64,000 nt of DNA from Bacteroidetes bacterium ADurb.Bin013 (GTDB lineage: Bacteria; Bacteroidota; Bacteroidia; Bacteroidales; UBA932), in assembly GCA_002071385.1 (NCBI GenBank), contig MWFB01000007.1:1-64000 (forward strand). Reading direction: 5' to 3'. Below, one piece after another: positions 16,026 through 24,088 of this stretch. Each line of letters starts with the position of its first letter. Positions within the stretch are counted from its first letter, which is position 1. A program made the position numbers and the translations under genes. Under the pieces are notes generated by a model. The model was not told the DNA's origin. It was given only the letters and a program-made list of their open reading frames with translations, and searched no databases.

Positions 16026-17165
16026 ATGAAACTTCGGATACCGTTACTTGTTCTGGCCCTATCCCTGGTGCTTCTGATCTTGTTCAGGCTGTTTCCTTCC
16101 TTTATGGACACGATATATTCCAGTTTTTTGTATGTGGTTATAGCACAGGGAGTTTCATTCATTACTGCGTTGATCCCCTTTTCACTTGCCGAGATTCTCA
16201 TATACCTTCTTTTCCTCATCGTCGTCTTTTTCCTGGTCCGGGGGATCCTGCTTCCGGCTTTCAAACCATTTGCCGAGGTGAAGGTTATCTGGAAAAAAAA
16301 CCTCCATGATGCAGCGTACCTGGCACTGTGGGGAACCTCCTTTTTTCTTCTTGGCAGCGGGCTTCATTACCACCGGCTTCCCCTGGAAGACCACCTTGGT
16401 TATCCGCAACAACAGGTACACCCGTCAGATCTGGTCAATCTGGCTGAAGCGCTTGCCGGTGAAGTCAACCGGGCAGCTTCGTTTACAAGGCGTAACGCGG
16501 AAGGAGACATGATCCCTGAACACACCTTTGACCGGTATAAGAAAGATATAGCCCTTGCCTATGACTCTCTTGCCTTCACTTCGGGACTCAGGGTGGGAGG
16601 TTGGTATCCTGCAACCAAGACCGTTCTCGCTTCCAGGGGCATGTCCTATGCCTACGTGAGTGGATTCTTCTTCCCCTGGACGCTCGAAGCCAATGTGAAC
16701 AAAGATGTGCCTGTATTCTCTTTACCGGCCGTCATGACTCACGAGCAAGCTCATGCACGCGGTTTCATGCGCGAGAATGAGGCTAATTTCCTAACCTATC
16801 TTATTGCACGCCACACTCTTAGTGGCGATTTAAAGTATTCCTGCCTGCTGCATTCCCTGGGTTATGTATTGAATGCCGTATACAGCACCTCCCCTGAAGA
16901 ATATTTCGCGTTGCTTTCAGGCCTGTCTCCCCGGGTTCTGTACGACCTGAAAAAGAAACATGCTTACTGGGAGCAATTCAGTTCTTCGTTTGGAGAAATA
17001 TCCCAAAAAGTCAACGATGCTTACCTCAAGGCAAATGCGCAAGCCGGAGGAGTTGCAACCTACGGGAAAGTGGTGGACCTTATGGTTGCAGATTTTAAAA
17101 TTAATAAAGAACAGGTGCAACAAAATCCTGAAAGATCCGTTTATATTGGTGAAGGCACCCATTAG
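16026..17165 (+). CDS. DUF3810 membrane protein with HExxH metallopeptidase-like motif
   Basis: A 379-residue protein with three N-terminal membrane segments (about 5-22, 36-72 as a pair, 97-113) followed by a soluble domain. That domain holds HEQAHARGFMRENEAN (239-254): HExxH plus a downstream Glu in the spacing of zinc metallopeptidases of the gluzincin type. The family is known as DUF3810 in Bacteroidetes and has no assigned substrate. It is the first gene of a run of six rightward genes with short gaps (DUF3810, sigma factor, small membrane protein, two GIN proteins, M19 dipeptidase). Its place ahead of the sigma factor (3 bp gap) suggests a link to envelope homeostasis. Confidence 0.75.
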   Translation: MKLRIPLLVLALSLVLLILFRLFPSFMDTIYSSFLYVVIAQGVSFITALIPFSLAEILIYLLFLIVVFFLVRGILLPAFKPFAEVKVIWKKNLHDAAYLALWGTSFFLLGSGLHYHRLPLEDHLGYPQQQVHPSDLVNLAEALAGEVNRAASFTRRNAEGDMIPEHTFDRYKKDIALAYDSLAFTSGLRVGGWYPATKTVLASRGMSYAYVSGFFFPWTLEANVNKDVPVFSLPAVMTHEQAHARGFMRENEANFLTYLIARHTLSGDLKYSCLLHSLGYVLNAVYSTSPEEYFALLSGLSPRVLYDLKKKHAYWEQFSSSFGEISQKVNDAYLKANAQAGGVATYGKVVDLMVADFKINKEQVQQNPERSVYIGEGTH

Positions 17166-17168
17166 CGG

Positions 17169-17705
17169 ATGAATATGAACCAGACAGCCCTATACAGGGA
17201 ATATCACAAGCCGATTTACCACACATGTTTGCGTATTTTACGCTCTCCCATGGATGCCGAGGAATGCATGCAGGATGCCTTTGTGAAATTGTTCACCGGT
17301 GGGAAAATGCGTTTTATCAACAACAGGGCCTGCTATTCCTGGTTACGCAAGGTGGCTGTCAGGGGAGCGATTGACCGCCTTCGTTCTTTGGATTTTCAAT
17401 TTTCCAGGGATGCAGAACCAATTGACAGCACCCTGTTGAAAGGTACGGCCTCTGATCAGGAAGCGAACCTTTTCCGGCTACAGGAAGAAGAACATGACAA
17501 GGAAACCCTTGTTCGGATCATAAGGGAACAAATGGATGCCCTTCCATCGGGTTACCGCACCATTCTGAGCTTATATCTTTTTGAAGGATATGATTTTGAA
17601 GAAATTGCAGAAATAACAGGACTGCAGCCTGTTTCAGTAAGAAGCCAATACAGCCGTGGCAGGATAAAACTACAGTCAGCAATAAACAAGGTATGGACAA
17701 ATTAA
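17169..17705 (+). CDS. ECF-family RNA polymerase sigma factor
   Basis: A 178-residue sigma-70 family protein with region 2 (YREYHKPIYHTCLRIL, DAEECMQDAFVKLF, about residues 8-42) and region 4 (MDALPSGYRTILSLYLFEGYDFEEIAEITG, VRSQYSRGRIKL, about 120-175). Region 1.1 and region 3 are missing, as in ECF sigma factors. It overlaps the next gene, a small single-pass membrane protein, by 13 bp, the common layout for sigma/anti-sigma pairs. In Bacteroidetes such units often control GIN-domain proteins like the two encoded downstream. Confidence 0.92.
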   Translation: MNMNQTALYREYHKPIYHTCLRILRSPMDAEECMQDAFVKLFTGGKMRFINNRACYSWLRKVAVRGAIDRLRSLDFQFSRDAEPIDSTLLKGTASDQEANLFRLQEEEHDKETLVRIIREQMDALPSGYRTILSLYLFEGYDFEEIAEITGLQPVSVRSQYSRGRIKLQSAINKVWTN

Positions 17706-18196
17706 AGTCTTTCATTCAGGATAACAAGACACTTTTCGAAACGGAAAGTCTTTCGCAGGAACATGAAAAAAGGTTCATGGAACGCCTGGCAAAAAGCCAA
17801 AGCATTAAAAAGTTCCGAACTTATAAGTATTTAATTTACATATCTTCTGCAGCATTACTTATAGTAGTGCTTGCAATAGGATTACGCTTCCTGAAAGAGG
17901 ATCCGCTGGCTGTTTTTCCTTCCGACCCGTGCAGAGACGGATCCCACATCTGTTATTACAACCAGATCCGGAAGCTTTCCAGTCGGATTGAGTACGACTC
18001 CAGGAACCTGCCTGAATATAAACGGCAGGAGATAATCATGAATATACAATCCCTGGTGCCATCATCTGCCCATGAATTTTCGGATATGCTTCCAGCAGAC
18101 ATATCTGATAAAGAGGCAGACCGCTTGAACATAGAGTATTATAAACAGTTATATGAAGGAATGAAAGAGATTGCCTCATTGACAAATCAAACGTAA
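17693..18196 (+). CDS. Small single-pass membrane protein, putative anti-sigma factor
   Basis: A 167-residue protein: an N-terminal charged cytoplasmic part (1 to about 45), one membrane segment (YLIYISSAALLIVVLAIGL, about 46-64), and a periplasmic part of about 100 residues with two cysteines nine residues apart (DPCRDGSHICYY) that could form a disulfide. No zinc-finger (ZAS) motif is seen in the N-terminus. The overlap with the ECF sigma gene is the main evidence for an anti-sigma role, which remains inference. Confidence 0.55.
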   Translation: MDKLKSFIQDNKTLFETESLSQEHEKRFMERLAKSQSIKKFRTYKYLIYISSAALLIVVLAIGLRFLKEDPLAVFPSDPCRDGSHICYYNQIRKLSSRIEYDSRNLPEYKRQEIIMNIQSLVPSSAHEFSDMLPADISDKEADRLNIEYYKQLYEGMKEIASLTNQT

Positions 18197-18201
18197 AAAA
18201 C

Positions 18202-19023
18202 ATGAAAAGAATTGCATTAATCACATGTGCACTGGTATCGTGCACTTTCCTTTTTGGACAAAACACTGTTAAAAAAGATTACCGGCTTGAAAGTTTTAAT
18301 TCCATTGACGCTTCTTTCATTTATGAGATTGAAGTTTTCAAGGGCAGAGACCACACGGTGAAACTGGAAGTACCCGAAGAACTGGTAGATCACATCCAGG
18401 TATATGTTTCAAAGAACACACTTTACCTGGGAGTGACGAAAGAGTGGTGGCGTACCGCAAAACACGTCCTGGGCGACAGGCAGAAAATCAAAGCCGCTGT
18501 CATAATGAACGATCTGGAAGGATTCCAGTTGTCAAATTCAGCAAGTCTTGTTACGAAGGAGGGATTTTCGCCTGCCAATTTCATGGCAAAATTGACAGGT
18601 GCATCAAAAGCTGAAATATCTATCATAACACATGCTGCCAACCTTGATATAAGCGGGGCATCTGAACTAGAGATCAGTGGTTTGGCAACAAAAACAAAAG
18701 CCTATGTCAGCGGTGCATCCATCATGAGGTACAACCAGGAGACTGATCAGATCGAATTGAAGGCGTCAGGCGCCTCTACGGTTGTGATGAATGGAAGTTC
18801 AACAAGCGCCAGTCTGACGGTTTCGGGCGCAAGCCATCTGAAAGCCCTTGACTTTGAAACGAAAGAGACGGATATTAAATGTTCCGGAGCTTCTTCCGCA
18901 AAAGTCCATGTGACTAAAGAGATCGGTGTATCTGCTACCGGAGCATCTGCTGTACACATAAAAGGCAATCCGAAATTTACCCGGTCGGTATCCAGCGGAG
19001 CTTCTTCTATCAATACTTATTGA
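18202..19023 (+). CDS. GIN-domain (DUF2807) exported protein 1
   Basis: A 273-residue exported protein (signal MKRIALITCALVSCTFLFGQ). The body is a right-handed repeat-type beta fold with the recurring short motif SGAS (GASKAEI, GASELEI, GASIM, GASTV, GASHL, GASSA), typical of head-GIN / DUF2807 proteins. These occur in many Bacteroidetes next to ECF sigma factors; the function is unknown, with adhesin-like or auto-transporter-like roles proposed from fold. It begins 5 bp after the putative anti-sigma gene. Confidence 0.8.
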   Translation: MKRIALITCALVSCTFLFGQNTVKKDYRLESFNSIDASFIYEIEVFKGRDHTVKLEVPEELVDHIQVYVSKNTLYLGVTKEWWRTAKHVLGDRQKIKAAVIMNDLEGFQLSNSASLVTKEGFSPANFMAKLTGASKAEISIITHAANLDISGASELEISGLATKTKAYVSGASIMRYNQETDQIELKASGASTVVMNGSSTSASLTVSGASHLKALDFETKETDIKCSGASSAKVHVTKEIGVSATGASAVHIKGNPKFTRSVSSGASSINTY

Positions 19024-19060
19024 TATATAGTATTAATTTAGATAAATAAAATAAAATGCT

Positions 19061-19900
19061 ATGAAAAAAATAGTTACAATTATTATAATATCGCTTTTTT
19101 CCACGATGACATGGGCCCAGCAGGGGTCCCTGGAAAAAAGGAATTTCCAGGTAGGAGCTTTTTCGGGGATAGAAGTTTCCGGTGTAGTAAAGGTTAACGT
19201 GGCTAAAAGTCCTGTTCACTCCCTGTCAGTGGAAACATATGATGATGTTTTTCAGTACCTGGACATAGAAGTGCGTGACGGGAACTTGCATATAGGGATT
19301 GTCAACGGAGGTATTCCCAAACAGGTTCAGCGTAAATACAAGGGCCTGGATATTGAATGCGAAGTGACACTCCCTGAACTCAGGAGCATAGAAATGAGCG
19401 GCGTGACGAAGATGTATGTTAGGGATCCTTTTGCAACCGGCGTAATGAAGATAGAGCTGTCCGGAGTCACCTATGCAGAACTTAAGCAGATAACATGCGA
19501 CAACCTGGATATCGAGATCTCTGGTGTATCTGAGATTCAGCTTCATGGCATCACAGACCAGCTGGACCTTGAAATAAGCGGGGCTTCCAAGGGTTATTTC
19601 GGTTTGGAGGGAAAAACCATTACCTTTGCCGAGATTGAAATAAGTGGAAGCGGAAATGCCAGGATGCAGGGTAAAGCCATACGTTCTTCGATTGATATAA
19701 GCGGGACCGGGGCTTTTGAGGGAAAGGAATTCGAAGTTGAAGTTATGAAAGCCGTTTTAAGCGGCGTGGCAAAAGCCCAGGTAAAGGTTTTGGGCTCGCT
19801 TGAGCCGAAGATATCAGGAGCTGCCAAACTGCATTACAACAAGAATGTATCCCTGCGGAACGTTAACACCAGCGGCGCTGCCCAAATGACATCTTATTAA
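19061..19900 (+). CDS. GIN-domain (DUF2807) exported protein 2
   Basis: A 279-residue paralogue of the preceding protein, with signal MKKIVTIIIISLFSTMTWAQ and the same fold (FSGIEVSGVVKVNV start; repeated SGV, SGAS, SGSG turns). Sequence between the two copies has diverged, so this is an old duplication. A 37-bp gap separates them, without a clear promoter, so co-transcription is likely. It precedes the M19 dipeptidase by 10 bp. Confidence 0.8.
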   Translation: MKKIVTIIIISLFSTMTWAQQGSLEKRNFQVGAFSGIEVSGVVKVNVAKSPVHSLSVETYDDVFQYLDIEVRDGNLHIGIVNGGIPKQVQRKYKGLDIECEVTLPELRSIEMSGVTKMYVRDPFATGVMKIELSGVTYAELKQITCDNLDIEISGVSEIQLHGITDQLDLEISGASKGYFGLEGKTITFAEIEISGSGNARMQGKAIRSSIDISGTGAFEGKEFEVEVMKAVLSGVAKAQVKVLGSLEPKISGAAKLHYNKNVSLRNVNTSGAAQMTSY

Positions 19901-19910
19901 ATCCTTATAT

Positions 19911-20990
19911 ATGACAGCCAAAGAGATCCATGAAAAAATACTGGTACTGGATTCACATTGCGATACACCCATAATGCTCAGGAGGCATGGCCTGGATATA
20001 GGTTACAGATCCGAAACAGGCCACGTGGATCTTGTAAGGATGAAAGAAGGAAGCGTTGACGCGTCCTTCTTTGCTATTTATGTATCCAATAAATGGGATC
20101 CGTTCGAATGTACCTTCAAGGCACTTGAAGCACTTGCCTCTGTTTACGACATGCTGGAACGCCATCCCGACAAAGTGGCCCTGGCAACAGACGCCCGGAC
20201 GGCCAGGGAATTGAAAAAGCAGGGCAGGATAGCCATTTTCCTGGGTATGGAAAACGCCGGTCCCATTCACAAGGATCTTTCCTTACTGCGCCTGTTCCAC
20301 AGGATGGGTGTGCGCTACATAACCCTGACACATGCGGGTAACAACGAAGTATGTGACAGTTGTGCCACCAAAGAAAAGCACTGGAACGGGGTAAGTCCTT
20401 TTGGCAGGGAATTGATTGCCGAGATGAACCGTCTGGGAATCCTGGTGGATGTCGCGCATATTTCTGATGATGCTTTTTATGATGTTCTCAAGTACTCCAC
20501 CCGTCCGGTTGTATCCACCCATTCTTGTTGCAGAGCTTTATGTGATGTGCCCAGAAACCTTACAGATCAGATGATTAAAGATCTTGCAGCACAGGGTGGG
20601 GTGGTCCAGATCAACTTCAACCCTCCTTTTCTTGACAAGGCCTTTTCGCTGGCTGTTGCCCCATTACTGGACGCCTATGAAGAAGCCGAGGAAGCATACA
20701 AGGATAATCCCTCCGATAACGAAAAACGCATGCAGGAGGCAAAAAAAGCCCTTTTTGCACTTCCCCGACCATCCTATAAAAGGGTGGTCGACCATATTGA
20801 TCATGTCGTCTCCCTGGTAGGTCCGGATCATGTAGGCATTGGTTCTGACTTTGACGGCATAGAGGTTTGTCCGGCCGGTCTGGAGGATATTTCACGCCTG
20901 CCTGTTATTACGGAAGAATTGCATGCCAGGGGTTATTCCTTGACGGATATAGAAAAGATCATGGGGGGCAATTTCCTGCGGCTTTTATAA
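19911..20990 (+). CDS. Membrane dipeptidase family (peptidase M19)
   Basis: A 359-residue amidohydrolase-fold dipeptidase. Visible metal-site motifs are DSHCDTP (14-20, HxD), the LTHAGNNEVCD stretch, THSCCRAL and the C-terminal HVGIGSDFDG. No signal peptide is evident, so it may act in the cytoplasm on dipeptides, possibly including those from cell-wall peptides. Family members hydrolyse a wide range of dipeptides. Its 3' end overlaps the convergent serine hydrolase gene by 6 bp. Confidence 0.92.
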   Translation: MTAKEIHEKILVLDSHCDTPIMLRRHGLDIGYRSETGHVDLVRMKEGSVDASFFAIYVSNKWDPFECTFKALEALASVYDMLERHPDKVALATDARTARELKKQGRIAIFLGMENAGPIHKDLSLLRLFHRMGVRYITLTHAGNNEVCDSCATKEKHWNGVSPFGRELIAEMNRLGILVDVAHISDDAFYDVLKYSTRPVVSTHSCCRALCDVPRNLTDQMIKDLAAQGGVVQINFNPPFLDKAFSLAVAPLLDAYEEAEEAYKDNPSDNEKRMQEAKKALFALPRPSYKRVVDHIDHVVSLVGPDHVGIGSDFDGIEVCPAGLEDISRLPVITEELHARGYSLTDIEKIMGGNFLRLL

Positions 20991-22082
20991 CCAGCCGGCT
21001 TCGGCCAGGATGCCTTCCACCTTTTCCACTGTCTCTTCCCGTTCAAAATCCCTGGTCGAGAATATCAGCAGCAGGGTTTCTGACTGCGGACACCTGCCGG
21101 CATAGATCTTAAAACCTCCGTTGTCCCCGGTATGGAAGATCTTAGGTGCTCCGTTTATACTGGAAATAAACCAGCCGTAACCGTAACCGGTATCAGGGAT
21201 ATCGGTGGCAATGCGGGAAGTGTGGGCTTCAAGGGTCATTTCCTGTCCAAGTATCGTGTTGTTTCTCAGGGCGTATTCCCACAGGACAAACTCTTCTGCC
21301 GACGTATAAAGAGCCCCGTCAGCCTTGGATGCAAAAAAACTTGCTTCGCCGTAGTCGTATTCTTCCCAATTCCCTTTTTCGCTATTGAAACGATACCCGT
21401 GGGCCATTGAAGGGATATCCCTGCCGGACTCAAAATATTGCGTGTTTGACATGCCTGCAGGCAGGAATATTTCATCCCTCATGTATTCCTCGAAGGGAAC
21501 CCCCGAGGCTTTTTCAATTACCGTATACAACAGCTGATACGTGGGATTCATGTATTCGTAGGAAGATCCGGGAGGAAAATTCAAAAAACTCAGGGTATCC
21601 AGGTAGGAATATGATTCTACATCCGTGGAATGGTAAACGTAAAGGCTGTCGGTACGAGGTCTGACATCTGGAATCCCTGAAGTGTGGGAAAGAAGCTGTG
21701 ACAGTTTTATGTCGCTGAAAAAGGGAGCCTTGAACTGAGGAAAATAGTGAGAGACAGGATCATCCAGGGATAATTTACCTTCCTGGGCCAGCTTCAGTAT
21801 GGCAACAGCCGCAAATTGCTTGGATACAGATGCTATGCAAAAATTGACTGAAGGTGTAGCGGGTGTTTCCGGATCGATGGTAGCCAGCCCATATCCTTTG
21901 GTGAAAACCACCTTGTTCTTATGCAAAACAAGCACAACACCCCCCGGTTCACCGGATGGCCACATGTCTGTGAACAATTCATCAATTACACGGATAGCGT
22001 TATCCTTTTTGTTGTTGCACGAAACAAGCAGCACTACCATTACCGTAAGTGTGAACAGTATTAAAAGCCCTTTTTTTATCAT
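20985..22082 (-). CDS. Serine hydrolase lipoprotein, beta-lactamase/class C family (PF00144)
   Basis: A 365-residue lipoprotein (lipobox VLLVSC, Cys 22). The serine-hydrolase triad motifs are present: SVSK (85-88), YMN in SSYEYMNPTY and HTGDNGG. Members are D-aminopeptidases, esterases or penicillin-binding-like carboxypeptidases; the specific substrate is unknown. It lies 25 bp after pyrD on the same strand and has no own TAnnTTTG element in that gap, so it is probably co-transcribed with pyrD. Confidence 0.88.
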   Translation of the reverse strand: MIKKGLLILFTLTVMVVLLVSCNNKKDNAIRVIDELFTDMWPSGEPGGVVLVLHKNKVVFTKGYGLATIDPETPATPSVNFCIASVSKQFAAVAILKLAQEGKLSLDDPVSHYFPQFKAPFFSDIKLSQLLSHTSGIPDVRPRTDSLYVYHSTDVESYSYLDTLSFLNFPPGSSYEYMNPTYQLLYTVIEKASGVPFEEYMRDEIFLPAGMSNTQYFESGRDIPSMAHGYRFNSEKGNWEEYDYGEASFFASKADGALYTSAEEFVLWEYALRNNTILGQEMTLEAHTSRIATDIPDTGYGYGWFISSINGAPKIFHTGDNGGFKIYAGRCPQSETLLLIFSTRDFEREETVEKVEGILAEAGWL

Positions 22083-22107
22083 AAAGCAAGAGTTTAAGTA
22101 ATTACTG

Positions 22108-23130
22108 CTAACTAATATATTTCAGTATTTTACGCGCAAAACAGGGGCCTTCATATATGAAACCAGTATAGACCTGGACAAGGGAAGCTCCCGCATCCAG
22201 CATATCTTTGGCATCCTGTGGAGTCATGATTCCTCCCACCCCGATGATGGGCAGGTTCCCTTCGGTTTTTTCATGAATATACCTGATCACAGACAGAACT
22301 TTTTCCTTGAGTGGAGCCCCGCTCAGGCCTCCTTCCCCGATAGCGTCCAGTTTTTCTTTTCCGGTCATGAGTCCTTCCCTGGAAACTGTTGTGTTACAGG
22401 CCACCACGCCGTCCAGTCCCGATAGCAGGATCAATTCAATTACCTGGTCCAGCACATCGGTTGACAGGTCTGGGGACACCTTAAGCAGAATGGGGCGGTA
22501 TACGTCGCTGTACCTTCGGATCTCTGTCAGGTGCCTGGTTATTCCCGTTAGGTTATCAACCGTCTGCAGGCTGCGCAGGTCTTTGACATTGGGACAACTT
22601 ACATTGACGACAAAATAATCCACATAGTCGTACATCTGGGCAAAGGCTTTTTCAAGGTCCTTGTATGCCTGATCATTGGGGGTTGAAGTGTTTTTTGTAA
22701 TATTCCCGCCAATTATGACACGGGGCTTGTTTTGCTGGATATTGCGCACTATTTGCTTGACTCCCGGGTTGTTTATTCCCATCCTGTTTATTAAAGCCCT
22801 GTCTTTTACCAGGCGGAAACTTCTAGGTTTGGGATTTCCTTCCTGGGGAGCGACCGTGACAGAGCCAATTTCGACAAAACCAAAACCAAGAGCACCCATT
22901 TCATTGTATACCTCTGCTTTTTTATCCAGACCGGCAGCCAGTCCCACCGGATTCGGAAAATCAATTCCCATTACCTGTCTTTGCAGGGATGGGGAGTTAT
23001 ACGAGAACAATGACCGGAGAATCCTGGTTCCCAGGGGAATGTATTTTACTATTGCCAAGGCCTTGAATGCCAGATTATGAGCAGTCTCGGGAGGAAATAA
23101 GAATAATAGGGGCCTGATGATACGATACAT
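22108..23130 (-). CDS. pyrD: Dihydroorotate dehydrogenase (quinone), class 2
   Basis: A 340-residue class 2 PyrD, the membrane-associated enzyme oxidising dihydroorotate to orotate with quinone as acceptor in pyrimidine synthesis. Marks include the N-terminal hydrophobic helix region typical of class 2 (YRIIRPLLFLFPPETAHNLAF), NPVGLAAGLDK, the catalytic-loop segment YFVVNVSCPNV (Ser base), GGLSGAPLK and IIGVGGI. Use of the quinone-linked class implies a respiratory quinone pool. The promoter TATATTTG is at 23150-23157. Confidence 0.97.
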   Translation of the reverse strand: MYRIIRPLLFLFPPETAHNLAFKALAIVKYIPLGTRILRSLFSYNSPSLQRQVMGIDFPNPVGLAAGLDKKAEVYNEMGALGFGFVEIGSVTVAPQEGNPKPRSFRLVKDRALINRMGINNPGVKQIVRNIQQNKPRVIIGGNITKNTSTPNDQAYKDLEKAFAQMYDYVDYFVVNVSCPNVKDLRSLQTVDNLTGITRHLTEIRRYSDVYRPILLKVSPDLSTDVLDQVIELILLSGLDGVVACNTTVSREGLMTGKEKLDAIGEGGLSGAPLKEKVLSVIRYIHEKTEGNLPIIGVGGIMTPQDAKDMLDAGASLVQVYTGFIYEGPCFARKILKYIS

Positions 23131-23149
23131 TTGTTTTTAGTTTATGAAA

Positions 23150-23157
23150 CAAATATA
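23150..23157 (-). promoter_or_regulatory. -7 element TATATTTG of pyrD
   Basis: Minus-strand TATATTTG, 19 bp before the pyrD ATG at 23130. Confidence 0.5.
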
Positions 23158-23182
23158 CAGGATAAATTGCACCGGGCAATCT

Positions 23183-23569
23183 TTATAGAGATGCATCGGC
23201 AGGATTATGCTCTGTAAATGTATTGTCATCATAGAACAACAACACTTTAATCAGCTTATGTCCTGCTTCAGGTAATATGTTGTAAGTGTCTGCAAATAAG
23301 TTTTTTGTTTCCTGAATTGGTGGTTCTTCTGGTAAGAGTTCAGGTTCTTTTTCCCTGGTTTCTCTATACATCTTTCCTTTTCCTGTGATTAGCCATTCAG
23401 CGTTGAGAGACGGGTAGGTAAGCAGCATTTTCTCAATAAAGTCAAATCCGGGTTTATTTCTTCCAGCCAATATGTGGGACAAACCGGAACGCTGGATCCC
23501 GATCTGATCTGCAAAACGCGAAGGAGAGATGTTTTCTGCCGTTAAAAATTGTTGCAAACGCGTTCTCAT
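23183..23569 (-). CDS. Helix-turn-helix (Cro/CI-type) transcriptional regulator
   Basis: A 128-residue protein with an N-terminal XRE helix-turn-helix (SRFADQIGIQRSGLSHILAGRNKPGFDFIEKML, about residues 15-50), then WLITGKGKMY and an acidic, proline-rich tail. The ATG at 23569 is chosen because the domain starts there; the longer open frame reads through the operator region. Similar solitary regulators are common in Bacteroidales and resemble phage repressors lacking the cleavage domain. Three palindromes lie directly upstream, straddling its promoter, so autoregulation is likely. Confidence 0.8.
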   Translation of the reverse strand: MRTRLQQFLTAENISPSRFADQIGIQRSGLSHILAGRNKPGFDFIEKMLLTYPSLNAEWLITGKGKMYRETREKEPELLPEEPPIQETKNLFADTYNILPEAGHKLIKVLLFYDDNTFTEHNPADASL

Positions 23570-23586
23570 AATTGTAAACTTAGTTT

Positions 23587-23646
23587 TTACAAATGTAATA
23601 CAAATATAGTTTACAATTGTAACTACTATAGAAAATACATTTGTAA
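23587..23646. promoter_or_regulatory. Three phased TTACAnnTGTAA operators (O1 23587-23598, O2 23611-23622, O3 23635-23646)
   Basis: TTACAAATGTAA, TTACAATTGTAA and ATACATTTGTAA begin exactly 24 bp apart, the first two being perfect palindromes and the third 11 of 12. They surround the -7 element of the regulator gene. A half-site TGTAA also lies at 23573-23577. The arrangement resembles lambda-type operator triplets. Binding by the adjacent regulator is inference. Confidence 0.7.
23601..23608 (-). promoter_or_regulatory. -7 element TATATTTG of the regulator gene, between operators O1 and O2
   Basis: Minus-strand TATATTTG lies between the first two palindromes, placing the transcription start inside O1, which is a good position for repression. 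Confidence 0.55.
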
Positions 23647-24071
23647 ACACTTATTTTCATAAACATATTTCAAACCACTAACAATCAATCAATTTATAAA
23701 GATTAGCAGTCATAGGTCATATCATCTACCAGAACTTTATATAATCAATATATATAACTGGTAAACAGTGACATAAACAATCATTTAATCTGATTTCAAT
23801 TAAAAACATGTCAAAAAACACAGTTGACACGATATGTTGTTCACATAAAGATATAGATATAACTTATAAAATACTGGTTATCAAATATTAAATACGTATA
23901 TTTGTAAGTGTTTAAATATGTAAACCAATGTATTTTTCGTATCTTAGGAAAAAAGAGAAACAAAAACCCAAAAAAGAGACATTTGTATTATACGAAATTA
24001 CATAAGTAAATTACAAATGTAAAACATGTGTTAAAGTAAAACTTTAGATATAAAATCAACTCATTTTACCA
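23647..24071. other. AT-rich intergenic region with additional operator copy
   Basis: About 425 bp of low-GC DNA without a convincing gene. It holds a plus-strand TATATTTG (23897-23904), a fourth perfect palindrome TTACAAATGTAA (24011-24022), a looser match (23979-23990) and a 25-codon lysine-rich frame (23928-24005) that could be chance. No tRNA or known RNA was recognised. Confidence 0.5.
24011..24022. promoter_or_regulatory. Fourth operator copy TTACAAATGTAA upstream of queA-type gene
   Basis: Identical to O1, 50 bp upstream of the queA-type promoter, so the regulator might also act on the divergent gene. Confidence 0.55.
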
Positions 24072-24079
24072 TACCTTTG
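24072..24079 (+). promoter_or_regulatory. -7 element TACCTTTG of the queA-type gene
   Basis: TACCTTTG ends 9 bp before the ATG at 24089 and overlaps the upstream in-frame TTG (24077) and abuts the ATG at 24080, so those cannot be the normal start. Confidence 0.5.
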
Positions 24080-24088
24080 ATGTTACTT

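Noticed and set aside
23183-24088. Prophage or integrative element remnant
   Set aside because: Only the regulator and its operators look phage-like; there is no integrase, attachment repeat or structural gene, and both flanks are housekeeping genes.
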